This document shows, piece by piece, positions 41,984-50,745 of a DNA stretch of 50,782 nucleotides. The notes under the pieces were generated by a model, which ran no database searches, was not told where the DNA came from, and was given only the letters and a program-made list of their open reading frames with translations. Each line of letters begins with the position of its first letter. Position 1 is the first letter of the stretch. Origin of the DNA: Roseospira navarrensis (GTDB lineage Bacteria > Pseudomonadota > Alphaproteobacteria > Rhodospirillales > Rhodospirillaceae); NCBI RefSeq assembly GCF_009601025.1, contig NZ_WIVE01000030.1:1-50782 (forward strand). The letters are read 5' to 3'. A program made the position numbers and the translations under genes.

Positions 41984-42958
41984 TCAGCCGTCCGCCAGGA
42001 TGCGGGCGGCCAGCGTTTCGGCAACCTCCGTTGCGCGCGACTCCTCGATCTGGCAGGTGCCGGCGGTGGCGTGCCCGCCGCCGCCGAAGTCCAGCAGCAG
42101 GGTGCCCACGTCCGTCCGCGAGGCCCGGTTCAGGATGGACCGGCCCAGGGCGATCTCGGTGAACCCGGGCCGCGAGGCGCGCGCCAGCGTCAGCGAAACG
42201 GTGGTCTCGGGATAGAGCGCGTAGATCATGAACCGATTGCAGGGATAGAGCACCGGCTCCTCGCGGAGATCCACCACCAGCAGGGGGCCGCGCCGGGTGG
42301 CGCAACGGCGCACCTGATGCTCGGCCTTCTCCTTGTGCTCCAGGTAGAGGTGAACGCGCGCCTCGACGTCGGGAATGCGCAGGATCTCCTCGATGGAGTG
42401 ACGCCGGCAGTAGCGCGTCAGATCGTGCATCAGTTGTTCGTTGGAGATCTCGAAATCCCCGAAGCGGTGCAGCCCGGTGCGCGGATCCACGACGAAGTTC
42501 AGCATCGTCCAGCGGTCGGGCGCCAGGATGTCCATCTCGGTATAGTCGGCGGAATCGGCCTGATCGACCGCGGCCATCATCTCTTCGCTTATGCCGGGGA
42601 AGCCCTCCGCTCCGCCATAGTGATTGTAGATCACGCGCGCCGCCGACGGTGCCTCCGGGTCGTTCACCAGGTTTTCGCGCGCCCCCACCCGCGTCACTTC
42701 GGACACATGATGGTCGAAGGCCAGATGCACGCCCTCCACATAGGGCAGGTTCGAGGTGATGTCCTGGTCCGAGACCGGAACGCGCCCCCCCTGCATGGCG
42801 TTGGGCGAGGCGAAGGCGACATCGCCGATCAGCCCGCGTTCGCGCAGCAGCACCGCCGAGATGATGCCGTCCAGATCCGCGCGCGTGACCAGACGGTAGG
42901 GCCCCTGCCCGCCGATGGCCTCGATCTCGCCCGTGTCGTCGCCGTTGCCCGCGCTCAT
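41984..42958 (-). CDS. DHH-family phosphoesterase
   Basis: A 324-residue protein with the DHH superfamily layout: D-x-D in TRADLDGIISAVLL near residue 28, the DHH motif in HLAFDHHVSEV near 81, and the DHHA1 motif GGGGHATAGTCQ near 296. These coordinate two metal ions, as in NrnA/exopolyphosphatase-type enzymes. No substrate-specific domain is seen; nanoRNA, cyclic dinucleotide or polyphosphate cleavage are all possible. Orthologues annotated as exopolyphosphatase are common in Rhodospirillales. Gap to purA is 69 bases, and it is preceded by the metallo-beta-lactamase-fold hydrolase gene (127 bases). Confidence 0.9.
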   Translation of the reverse strand: MSAGNGDDTGEIEAIGGQGPYRLVTRADLDGIISAVLLRERGLIGDVAFASPNAMQGGRVPVSDQDITSNLPYVEGVHLAFDHHVSEVTRVGARENLVNDPEAPSAARVIYNHYGGAEGFPGISEEMMAAVDQADSADYTEMDILAPDRWTMLNFVVDPRTGLHRFGDFEISNEQLMHDLTRYCRRHSIEEILRIPDVEARVHLYLEHKEKAEHQVRRCATRRGPLLVVDLREEPVLYPCNRFMIYALYPETTVSLTLARASRPGFTEIALGRSILNRASRTDVGTLLLDFGGGGHATAGTCQIEESRATEVAETLAARILADG

Positions 42959-43085
42959 GGATGCCTCATGCCGTTCTGTTCCGGGATACCACCGTCAAGA
43001 CCGGGGGCCGATCGCCCCCGCTGCCCCGTCCGGAGGACAATACCCGCCCGCACGGTGGTGGCCAACCGGCGTGCGCGCCCTGGTG

Positions 43086-44150
43086 TCATTCCGCGGCCGC
43101 GAACCGCTCCACGCCGTCGGGCCCCCGGTGGCGGACGACGGCCCCGGTTCGCTCCAGGTGGTGCAGGTGCGCCAGAGTCTCGCCCAGCGCAAAGAACATC
43201 TGGTGATCGTCGAGGGTCCGATTGAACAGGCGCGGCAGCAGAGCCATCGCACTGAGGGGCGCGGCGCGGCACAGATCGCGCGTTTCCTCCAGCCGGGCGT
43301 CGTGATGGTGCAGCAGCTCCGTGACCCGGGCGTGGAACCCGTGGAAGGGCAGCCCGTGAGAGGGCAGCACCAGCACGTCCGGATCGTCGATCACGTCGTG
43401 CCAGAGGCGCAGGCTCTCCAGGAACAGCGACAGAGGGTCCTCGTCCGGCTCCGACGGCCAGACGCTCACATTCGGGCTGATCCGGGGCAACACCTGATCG
43501 CCGGAGATCAGAACCCCCAGGCCAGGGCACCACAGCCCCGCGTGTTCCGGGGCGTGACCGTGGCCCATCATCACGCGCCAGTCGTGATCGCCGATGCGGA
43601 CGTCCTGCCCGGTGCGGATGCGGCGGAAGGCGAGCGGATGCGCCACCGTGCGCTTGCGGTACGGGTTGCCGCGCCGGTCCACCAGCGCCATGAGGTCGGG
43701 TCCGCCGCCGGCGCGGGCGTACAGGTCGCGCGAAATGCCTGCGAAGTCCGCATCGGACAGCGCCTGAAGCTGGCGCCCGAAGGCCCACTCGCCCAGCGGC
43801 GCCCAGAGCGGCACGCCGAGCCAGTCGGTCAGCCACCCGGACAGCCCCATGTGGTCGGGATGGAAGTGGGTGCAGATCAGCCGTTTGACGGGCCGACCGG
43901 CCAACGGCCCCTCCATCAGCGTCCGCCAAAGATCCCGGGTGTGGTCGTTGGCGATGCCGGTATCGACCAGGGTCCAGCCGTCGCCGTCCTCCAGGACCCA
44001 CAGGTTGATATGGTCGAGCGCGAACGGCAACGGCATGCGCAGCCAGCCGACGCCCGGCGCCACGCTGACGACCGTGCCGGGGGCCGGCGGGTCGGCGTGG
44101 GGAAAACGGAGCGCGCCGCCCGGTCCGGCGCCATCGGAATGCGTGGTCAT
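43086..44150 (-). CDS. metallo-beta-lactamase-fold hydrolase
   Basis: A 354-residue MBL-fold enzyme. The zinc-binding signature is THFHPDH (CTHFHPDHMGLSGWL); further ligand candidates lie in MMGHGHAPEH, LISGDQVLPRISPN and LPSHGLPFHG. A C-terminal helical domain (about 270-350, with LEETRDLCRAAPLSAMALLPRLFNR) resembles the winged-helix tail of LACTB2-like and related hydrolases. The substrate is unknown. ATG at 44150. No obvious operon partner; it is 70 bases away from the ATP12 gene on the same strand. Confidence 0.9.
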   Translation of the reverse strand: MTTHSDGAGPGGALRFPHADPPAPGTVVSVAPGVGWLRMPLPFALDHINLWVLEDGDGWTLVDTGIANDHTRDLWRTLMEGPLAGRPVKRLICTHFHPDHMGLSGWLTDWLGVPLWAPLGEWAFGRQLQALSDADFAGISRDLYARAGGGPDLMALVDRRGNPYRKRTVAHPLAFRRIRTGQDVRIGDHDWRVMMGHGHAPEHAGLWCPGLGVLISGDQVLPRISPNVSVWPSEPDEDPLSLFLESLRLWHDVIDDPDVLVLPSHGLPFHGFHARVTELLHHHDARLEETRDLCRAAPLSAMALLPRLFNRTLDDHQMFFALGETLAHLHHLERTGAVVRHRGPDGVERFAAAE

Positions 44151-44219
44151 GCCCGGGTGGTAGCGCGCTCCGGGTCCCGGCGCAAGGCCGCCCGCACGCC
44201 GGCCCCTCCCCGACCCGGC

Positions 44220-44996
44220 TCAGGCCCGGCTCAGGCGCCACAGCGTTTCCGCCGCCAGGATGTCGCGGCGCACCACCTCGCGGGCCGCCATCGCCTCGGC
44301 ATCCTCGCCCCATGTCTCCATCTGGAACGACTCGTCCAGCCGGGACAGGGCGAAGCAGGTCGCGCCGTCAAGGCGGGCGTGGATGACCGCCAGAGCCAGC
44401 ACCAGCGAACCGGCGGCGCCCGCGATGCATTGGGCGGCGGTCAGGCCCCAGTCGTCCAGATCGGACAGCGCGCCCTCCAGGGCGGCCGAGACCTGCGGCG
44501 GCTGACGCAGCGGCATGACACCCTGCGTGGCGACCAGCGGCGCCGACAGGTCCGCCGACGCCCAGTCCAGCAGCGGCTGCCAGGCTTCGGCCTGACGGGC
44601 GGCCAGTTCCGGCGGATGGTCCGCATGATAGCACAGCCCATCGGCATCCACGAAGCGGACCAGTTCCGCCACCACGGCGGCCCGGCCCGAGGCCACCCGC
44701 TCCAGCGCCGTATTCGCAAGCTGGGTCAGCGGCATGGTGGTGGGATCGATGGACTCGCCCTGGTCGTTCCATTCGACGGCCACCGCGTCCGCCAGGGCCG
44801 GCGTGGGCAGGCGCAACGGCCCCTGCGACGGGGTGCGGACGGGGCGGCCATCCAGCCACACGCCGTGGCCGCCGTCCCCCAGCGGCGCGGCCGTTGCGGC
44901 GGCATAAAAGCGGCGGGCGCGCTTGGCGGCCTGGCTGGCGCGCGCGGCGGCGACGGGATCGATGGACTTGCTCTCGGTCATGGTCAGATCAGGCAT
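44220..44996 (-). CDS. ATP12 family F1-ATPase assembly chaperone
   Basis: A 258-residue protein of the ATP12 family, which binds the F1 alpha subunit during assembly of ATP synthase. Recognised by ARRFYAAATAAPLGDGGHGVWLDGRPVRTPSQGPLRLP, LADAVAVEWNDQGESIDPTTMPLTQLANTALERV and the WGEDAEAMAARE end. It is characteristic of alphaproteobacteria and mitochondria. The start is ATG 44996 or ATG 44981 (five codons later); neither has a strong ribosome site. It lies 85 bases downstream of the AsmA gene. No F1Fo genes are nearby. Confidence 0.92.
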   Translation of the reverse strand: MPDLTMTESKSIDPVAAARASQAAKRARRFYAAATAAPLGDGGHGVWLDGRPVRTPSQGPLRLPTPALADAVAVEWNDQGESIDPTTMPLTQLANTALERVASGRAAVVAELVRFVDADGLCYHADHPPELAARQAEAWQPLLDWASADLSAPLVATQGVMPLRQPPQVSAALEGALSDLDDWGLTAAQCIAGAAGSLVLALAVIHARLDGATCFALSRLDESFQMETWGEDAEAMAAREVVRRDILAAETLWRLSRA

Positions 44997-45081
44997 CGGG
45001 TGCGTGGGAGTGAATGCGACCCTGCGGTACCACGGACCGGGCCCCCGGACCAGCCTCCGGAGGCCCGCGGCATCCGCCCGA

Positions 45082-47595
45082 TCAGTTCCCCAGCAGACCG
45101 CCGATGCCCTCGCGGATGGCGCCGCCCACATCGTCGCTGCCACCACCGTCGGAGCCGCCGTCCGTGGCGCCGCCGTCGGACGATCCCCCGCCGCTGCCGC
45201 CGCCGATGATCCCTTCCACGGCGCGGCCGATGTCCTCGGCCGCCCCGCTGACCGGGTCGGACGCAGCCTCGCCGGAGCCGGCGTCCGCCGCCCCGCCGCC
45301 GCCCGTGCCGGGCTCCTTCTCGCCCAGGGCGACCAGACAGGGTTCCATCTCGCCGTCCTCGCTGACCAGAAGGCTTTCGCCCAGCAACGACAGACCACCC
45401 GTGGCCACGGCCCCGGCGGCGCTGGCCGCGGTCCTCAGGCCCGTTTCCAGGGCCTTCTCGGCGTCCAGCTCAAGCGAGGGATTGGCGAAGGGGCCGGTCA
45501 CGGCGAACAGTTCGACGATCTTGCCGAAGCCGGTCTCCAGGCCGATTCCCGGACGGGGACGCGGCGCGATGCGGACACTCAGGCGCTCCTCGCCCAGATC
45601 AATGGCCCCGCCGCCGCCGACCACCATCTTGTCGGTCTCCATGGCGATCCCGTTGTCGTTGGTCAGAACGCCATCAGCGGCCGACATGTTGAACACCAGG
45701 CACTGAACGGGCGTGGTGTCCTCCTTCTGGGCGAACGGATTGACCAGACTGCCCAACTGCGTGAACACGTCGCCACCGGCCCAGTTGACCGCGCCGTTGT
45801 TGATGCGGGCATCGACCGTGTGCAGCAGCACGGACCCGTCGAGCGTGCCGGCGATCTCGTGCGGCGTGGCCCCCCGCCCGGTCAACTGCACGCGAATGGT
45901 GGACGGGCCTTCGGTGAGGGCGTCCGATCCGCCGAAGGTCTTCGCCAGATCACCCAGGCGAACGCCCTCGCCGCTCAGCTCCACGGCGACGCTGGCCGCG
46001 CCGTTGCCCACGGGCTCAAGACCCACCGACCCCGAGAGTGATCCACCGGCCACGGTCGCCTGCATCGGGCTGATGGCCAGCGCGCCGCGATTGAGCGTGA
46101 TGCCCAGGGTCAGGCCCGAGACCTCCGCGCCGCCCGGCAGCACCGCCGTGTCCACGCCGATGGTCAGATCGGCATCCGCCAGGGTCAGCGCATCAAGCGG
46201 CAGCGGCGTGTCCGGGATCATGGGACCGCCGGCCGTGGCCTGGTTGCCCGTCGCCGCGCCCCCGTCCGATCCTGACCCGGAGTCCGCGCCCGGCCCGCTG
46301 CTCCCCGACAATTCGTTCAGGTCCAGCAGCGGCGACGACAACTGCCCCGACACCGCCGGACGCGGACCGTCCAGGCGGGCGTCCAGGGAGCCCGTCACGC
46401 TGCTGCGGCCCAGCGTGGCCGCCAGATCGCGCAGGCCGTATCCGCCCTCGATGTCCATGACCGAGGCGTTGGCCTTCAGCGGCACGGGGAGGGTGGCCCC
46501 CAGGTCCGCCAGCGCATCCGGATCGGGCACGTTCACCGACAGGGTCAGGTCCAGACCCGAGGGGGCGAGCGCGTTCGCGATGGCGCCGGTGGCGGCGACG
46601 CGGAAGGCATCGGGGGAGCCCAGGCCCGCGTCCAGGTCGCTGACGGACAGCGCATCCGCATCCCCCTGCACCTTCAGCGCGACCGAGTAGGGACCGAGGG
46701 CGGGGATGTCCACCGTCTGCCCGGCGGCCTGCGCCAGCGCGGCCAAATCCGCCACCTGCGATCCCCGCACCGTAACCGCGAGGTCGATCCCCTTGGCGGC
46801 CGCCGGGTCGGCGATGGAGCCGTTGACCGTGACGGTCGCGCCGCCGGCCGTGGCCTCCAGGTCCAGCGGCCAGCCGGACGATCCGGGATCGTTGAGCGCC
46901 GTCAGCGCGCCGACCGTGCCGGCCAGGGTAAAGGCCGCCTCGTTGTAGGCGCCGGCGATGTCCAGGGTCAGCGGATCGGTCAGGCCGCCGCCGGTCAGCG
47001 AGACCCGCTCCAGCGCCACCGACATGGTCTGGCCGGAGACGCCGTCGCGGTACACCAGGGCGCCGTTCTCCAGCCGGACTTCCTGAATCTGCAGATTGGG
47101 CGCGGCGCCGGTGTCGCCCGGACCGCCCTCTTCCGTGGCGTCCGCGGTGTCCTCGGCGGCCGTCTCGGCCGCATCCTCGTCTGGGGCGGCCTCGTCGGTG
47201 GGTCCGGCGAGGACCCAGTTGCCCTCGCCCTCGGCATTGGTCTCCAGGTTGACGACCGGCTCCACCAGCACCAGACGCACCACGTTGATGTCGCCGGAGA
47301 TCAGGGGGATCAGTTCCACCTGGGCTTCCAGGCGGCCCACCGTGACCATGTCGGAGTCCTGCGCCCAGGGCGCGTTGCCGATGGTCACGCCCTCCACCAC
47401 CAGGGCGGGCGTCAGGCCGATGGCCAGGTCCATCTCGCCGTCGATGGCCACCGACCGGCCCGTGTTCTCCTCGATCAGGGCCACGATCCGGCCCTTGTAC
47501 TGGCTGACGTCAAGGGTCGCGATGAACACGCCGATGGCCCCGACGATCAACAGGATCAGGCCGACCAGCACCTTCAGGATGGTCGAGAGTTTCAT
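45082..47595 (-). CDS. AsmA family protein
   Basis: An 837-residue AsmA-like protein. One N-terminal hydrophobic helix (LKVLVGLILLIVGAIGVFIA) is followed by the AsmA signature YKGRIVALIEENTGRSVAIDGEMDLAIGLTPALVVEGVTIGNAPW. A long beta-rich region (100-700) with a Ser/Gly/Ala-rich stretch near 425-450 ends in the AsmA C-terminal segment (NNGAVNWAGGDVFTQLGSLVNPF). The last 60 residues are strikingly Gly/Ser/Asp-rich and must be disordered. AsmA relatives are proposed to form hydrophobic grooves carrying phospholipid to the outer membrane. ATG 47595 with GGGAGG. Upstream neighbour is the HAD gene after a 149-base gap. Confidence 0.93.
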   Translation of the reverse strand: MKLSTILKVLVGLILLIVGAIGVFIATLDVSQYKGRIVALIEENTGRSVAIDGEMDLAIGLTPALVVEGVTIGNAPWAQDSDMVTVGRLEAQVELIPLISGDINVVRLVLVEPVVNLETNAEGEGNWVLAGPTDEAAPDEDAAETAAEDTADATEEGGPGDTGAAPNLQIQEVRLENGALVYRDGVSGQTMSVALERVSLTGGGLTDPLTLDIAGAYNEAAFTLAGTVGALTALNDPGSSGWPLDLEATAGGATVTVNGSIADPAAAKGIDLAVTVRGSQVADLAALAQAAGQTVDIPALGPYSVALKVQGDADALSVSDLDAGLGSPDAFRVAATGAIANALAPSGLDLTLSVNVPDPDALADLGATLPVPLKANASVMDIEGGYGLRDLAATLGRSSVTGSLDARLDGPRPAVSGQLSSPLLDLNELSGSSGPGADSGSGSDGGAATGNQATAGGPMIPDTPLPLDALTLADADLTIGVDTAVLPGGAEVSGLTLGITLNRGALAISPMQATVAGGSLSGSVGLEPVGNGAASVAVELSGEGVRLGDLAKTFGGSDALTEGPSTIRVQLTGRGATPHEIAGTLDGSVLLHTVDARINNGAVNWAGGDVFTQLGSLVNPFAQKEDTTPVQCLVFNMSAADGVLTNDNGIAMETDKMVVGGGGAIDLGEERLSVRIAPRPRPGIGLETGFGKIVELFAVTGPFANPSLELDAEKALETGLRTAASAAGAVATGGLSLLGESLLVSEDGEMEPCLVALGEKEPGTGGGGAADAGSGEAASDPVSGAAEDIGRAVEGIIGGGSGGGSSDGGATDGGSDGGGSDDVGGAIREGIGGLLGN

Positions 47596-47744
47596 GGAAC
47601 GGTCCTCCCCACGGTCCGCATGCTCCGGGCCCGGCCCGGTCGGTGCCCCGAGCCCCCGTGGCCCGCCGCAACCGAAGCGATCTCATGCCTCAAATGTGGC
47701 TGTCCTTGGGCGCGCGCGCCACGCCCGGCGAGAAAAAACCCGCG

Positions 47745-48425
47745 TCAGGATGCGGCAACCGCCCGCGCGCCGCCCACGTGCAGCGGCACCGCATCGCAGT
47801 CCGCCGCGACCACACGGGCGCCCGCGCCCAGCAGGGCCGCCGCCGGATGATAGCCCCAGGCCACGCCGATGGCGTCGGTCCGCGCGGCGCGGGCCATCTG
47901 CATGTCAAAGGTGGTGTCGCCGATCATGACGGTGCCCGCCGGGTCCGTGCCCAGCGAGGCCATCGCCCGCAGCAGCATGCCCGGATGGGGCTTGCCGGGG
48001 CCGTCGTCGGCCGTCTGGATGCTCAGGAAGCGGCCGTCGAGCCCGTGCCGCTCCAGGGCCACATCCACGCCCCGGCGGGACTTGCCGGTGGCGATGCCGA
48101 GCAGGACGCCGTCCGCCTCCAACCGATCCAGCATGGCGTGCACACCCGGGAACAACGGCTCGTCGTGATCCGGGCGCGCCCGCAGAGAGACGAACGCCTG
48201 CTTGTACAGGTCCGCGACGCGCGCTTGCTGATCCGGTGTGGCCGAGGGCGTGACGGCCGCCACGGCCTCGTCCAGCGACAGCCCGATGATCGCCCGCGTG
48301 GCGTCGTCGGACGGGACGGTGACGCCGGCCGCCTGGCAGGCCATGGCCATGGCCGCGACGATGTTGTGCTGGCTGTCCACCAGCGTGCCGTCCACGTCGA
48401 AGACGGCGAGGCACAGCGTGGTCAT
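47745..48425 (-). CDS. HAD-superfamily phosphatase, phosphoglycolate-phosphatase-like
   Basis: A 226-residue HAD hydrolase. Motif I is VFDVDGTLVDSQ (nucleophile and acid aspartates at residues 9 and 11), motif II is IATGKSRRG, motif III is KPHPGMLLRA, and motif IV GDTTFDMQMARAA. A cap helical bundle lies between about residues 18 and 85, as in Gph-type enzymes. The usual substrate is 2-phosphoglycolate, but relatives take other phosphates. Its ATG overlaps the stop of the DUF2059-like gene by four bases. The pairing with the pseudouridine synthase is common in alphaproteobacteria. Confidence 0.92.
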   Translation of the reverse strand: MTTLCLAVFDVDGTLVDSQHNIVAAMAMACQAAGVTVPSDDATRAIIGLSLDEAVAAVTPSATPDQQARVADLYKQAFVSLRARPDHDEPLFPGVHAMLDRLEADGVLLGIATGKSRRGVDVALERHGLDGRFLSIQTADDGPGKPHPGMLLRAMASLGTDPAGTVMIGDTTFDMQMARAARTDAIGVAWGYHPAAALLGAGARVVAADCDAVPLHVGGARAVAAS

Positions 48426-48868
48426 TCGGGCGCGGCTCCATGGTCGCGGGCATAGGCGGTGGCGGCCTGCTGCACCGACATCATCATCAGGGGCATGATC
48501 CGGTCCGTGTAGACGCCCATCTTGCCGGCCACGGACCGGCCGACGGACGAGCCGAAGAAATCGGCCATGGCCTTGAGTTCCCGGGCGGTGAAGGTCTCGG
48601 TCAGCACCACCAGCACCGTGGACCGGATTTCCGCGTGATCCAGCCGAACCATGGCGAAGTCGATGAAGTCCTGGCGGTGTTCGCGGGGCAGCATGCGGGC
48701 CACCCGCAACGTGCTGGTCTCCAGCGTGTCGCGCACCGGCATGGCGGCCTCGTAGCGGATGGCCTGGGCGCGCCGGTTCTCCGGCGTGTCTTCCAGCGCC
48801 AGGGCCGGCCCGCCGAGGGCGACCGTCAGCAGGCCCGCGGCGATCCAGGATATGCGGTTCGGGCTCAC
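48422..48868 (-). CDS. exported DUF2059-like protein
   Basis: A 148-residue protein starting at GTG 48868 with a strong GGAGGAG site. Residues 1-25 are a signal peptide (SWIAAGLLTVALGGPALALE). The mature helical part ends SSVGRSVAGKMGVYTDRIMPLMMMSVQQAA, the region typical of DUF2059 proteins. Function unknown; periplasmic location is expected. Its start overlaps the RluC stop by four bases (GTGA) and its stop overlaps the HAD start, giving a coupled three-gene set. Confidence 0.85.
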   Translation of the reverse strand: MSPNRISWIAAGLLTVALGGPALALEDTPENRRAQAIRYEAAMPVRDTLETSTLRVARMLPREHRQDFIDFAMVRLDHAEIRSTVLVVLTETFTARELKAMADFFGSSVGRSVAGKMGVYTDRIMPLMMMSVQQAATAYARDHGAAPE

Positions 48869-49851
48869 GCGATCTCCTCCAGGGGCGGCGCGTCCTTGGG
48901 CTGGAACCCGAAATACCGGAACGCCTCCGTCATGTGGCGGGGCAGCGGCGCCTCGACCGTCAGGGTGCCACCGGCGGGATGGGGCATGGACAGAAGGCGG
49001 GCGTGCAGGTGCATCTGCCGCGCGACCTCGGCCCCCGGCAGGAACGCCCCCTGCCCGCCGTACTTGCCGTCGCCCAGGATCGGCGTGCCCAGCACCAGGG
49101 CATGGGCGCGCAATTGGTGGGTGCGGCCGGTGCGCGGCTCCATCCACAGCCAGCAGACGGTGCCGGTCGCGTCGTCCACCACCTGGAAGTCAGTGATCGC
49201 GGGCTTGCCCTCGGTGTCGTCATGCACCATGCGTTCGCCGCGCGCCCCGCCCTCCTTGGCGAGCCCGGCGCGGATGGTGCCGGCGCGCGGCTTTGGCGTG
49301 CCGACCACCAACGCCCAATAGACCTTGCGGGTCTCGCGCCGCCGGAAGGCCTCGGCCAGCGCCTTGGCCGCCTTGGCCGTGCGCGCCAGCAGCAGGACGC
49401 CCGAGGTGTCCTTGTCCAGACGGTGGACCAGGCGCGGCCGCTCGTCGTTCGGATGACGCTTCAGGCCGTCCAGCATGGCGTCCAGGTGGTGGGTCAGGCC
49501 GCTGCCCCCCTGGGTCGCCAGGCCGGCCGGCTTGTTCAGCGCGATCAGCCAGTCGTCCTGATGCAGGATGGTCTTGCGCAGGTCCTTGAGATCGGACTCG
49601 CGAACCTCGGGCGCGGGCTTCGCCGGACGCGGCGCGTCCGGCGCGGGATCGAGCGGCGGCACGCGGACCGTCTGCCCGGTGGCCAGACGGGTGCTGGCCT
49701 TCACCCGGCCGCCATCCACCCGCACCTGCCCCGTGCGCAGCAGCTTTTCCAGCCGGCCGTGCGACAGCGCGGGGAAGCGCCGCCGGAACCAGCGATCGAG
49801 TCGCTGGTCGGCCTCGTCCGGCGTCACCTGAATGGTCTGAACCCCGCTCAT
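48865..49851 (-). CDS. rluC: RluC/RluD-family 23S rRNA pseudouridine synthase
   Basis: A 328-residue enzyme with an N-terminal S4 domain (residues about 15-75, RLDRWFRRRFPALSHGRLEKLL) and the RluA-type catalytic domain. The catalytic aspartate lies in HRLDKDTSGVLLLARTAKAA; PRTGRTHQLRAHALVLGTPILGD and the C-terminal LHARLLSMPHP follow. It makes pseudouridines in 23S rRNA; the choice between RluC and RluD by sequence alone is uncertain. ATG at 49851. Its position downstream of crcB and upstream of DUF2059 and HAD genes is usual in Rhodospirillales. Confidence 0.93.
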   Translation of the reverse strand: MSGVQTIQVTPDEADQRLDRWFRRRFPALSHGRLEKLLRTGQVRVDGGRVKASTRLATGQTVRVPPLDPAPDAPRPAKPAPEVRESDLKDLRKTILHQDDWLIALNKPAGLATQGGSGLTHHLDAMLDGLKRHPNDERPRLVHRLDKDTSGVLLLARTAKAAKALAEAFRRRETRKVYWALVVGTPKPRAGTIRAGLAKEGGARGERMVHDDTEGKPAITDFQVVDDATGTVCWLWMEPRTGRTHQLRAHALVLGTPILGDGKYGGQGAFLPGAEVARQMHLHARLLSMPHPAGGTLTVEAPLPRHMTEAFRYFGFQPKDAPPLEEIA

Positions 49852-49904
49852 GAGCGGCCCTCTCTTGTATCAGCGGCACCGGCCTTCGGCAAAGACCGTT
49901 GGTT

Positions 49905-50288
49905 TTAAAGCAGAACCCGGCCGAGCCACATCCCGGCGAACAGGGCGAGCACACCGGCGATGACGGAGCCCGCCACGTACAGCGCCGCCGCCATCAGGGC
50001 CCCGCGTTCGTACAGCGTGACCACGTCCAGCGAGAAGGTCGAGAACGTGGTAAACGCCCCCAGCACGCCGGTGACCAGGAACACCCGGGCCTCGGGCGGA
50101 GCGGACCAGCGCCGCGCCATGATGTCGATCAGCAGGCCCATCAGCAAGGACCCGGCCACGTTGACCACCACCGTGCCCCAGGGGAACCCGTGGCCGAGCC
50201 AGCGCGGCACCGCCGACGTCACGGTGTAGCGGGCGATGGCGCCCACGGCTCCACCGGCCGCAACCGCGATCAACAGGGTCGGGTTCAC
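49905..50288 (-). CDS. crcB: fluoride ion channel CrcB
   Basis: A 127-residue four-helix protein of the Fluc family that exports fluoride as a dual-topology dimer. The start is GTG 50288, preceded by GGAGAC; a longer frame upstream has no site. Seen motifs are GAVGAIARYTVT, the pore segment GTVVVNVAGSLLMGLL, and GAFTTFSTFSLDVVTL, which carries the two conserved phenylalanines of the pore. No fluoride riboswitch was identified upstream. It is followed by rluC after 53 bases and may be co-transcribed. Confidence 0.93.
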   Translation of the reverse strand: MNPTLLIAVAAGGAVGAIARYTVTSAVPRWLGHGFPWGTVVVNVAGSLLMGLLIDIMARRWSAPPEARVFLVTGVLGAFTTFSTFSLDVVTLYERGALMAAALYVAGSVIAGVLALFAGMWLGRVLL

Positions 50289-50448
50289 GGGCGGGTCTCC
50301 GGTTGGGGCAGCGGGGGCACGGCGGGGATAGCATCGCCCGGGTCGGGCGGCAAGGGGACGCACCGCCATACACCGCTTTGGCTTTTTTCACGAGAGGAAG
50401 CGCTTTTTGGTGGATCAATCAGGGGCAAATCCGTACCGTCAATGCGGG

Positions 50449-50454
50449 TATAAT
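50449..50454 (+). promoter_or_regulatory. perfect -10 box for the small membrane protein
   Basis: TATAAT at 50449-50454 lies 34 bases before the ATG at 50489 and about 20 before its ribosome site. No good -35 hexamer is present 16-18 bases upstream, so an activator or an extended context may be needed. Confidence 0.5.
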
Positions 50455-50488
50455 GACCGGATTGGCACCCAACGGCGGAGGGCGGCGC

Positions 50489-50707
50489 ATGCTGAACTAC
50501 ATGACATTGAGTGGGCGACGCAGCCGCGGGTCGTTCGTCCGCCTGATGATCGTCCTGACCGTCCTGTTCTTCGGCTTCTTCATCACACTCGGGTTCGTAT
50601 TTTTGCCGTTTCCCGAGGGAATTTCCCAGGCCGAAAAGGCAGAGAGGGCTTATCCCTTTGAGTCCGGGACCACATCATGTGGTGACAGGTGGCCTGAAAC
50701 GGCGTAG
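50489..50707 (+). CDS. small one-helix membrane protein
   Basis: A 72-residue protein starting at ATG 50489 with GGAGGG in front. A basic N-terminus (SGRRSRGSF) leads to one hydrophobic helix at about residues 18-41 (LMIVLTVLFFGFFITLGFVF), so the N-terminus is probably inside. The tail is short and polar and, after about residue 58, coincides with a short palindrome (50669-50683) and sequence leading to a probable transposase gene; the original C-terminus may therefore have been replaced. No named family is recognised. Confidence 0.6.
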   Translation: MLNYMTLSGRRSRGSFVRLMIVLTVLFFGFFITLGFVFLPFPEGISQAEKAERAYPFESGTTSCGDRWPETA

Positions 50708-50745
50708 AACATAACGTGAACGCACGCCATTTCCGGAGCCCGACC

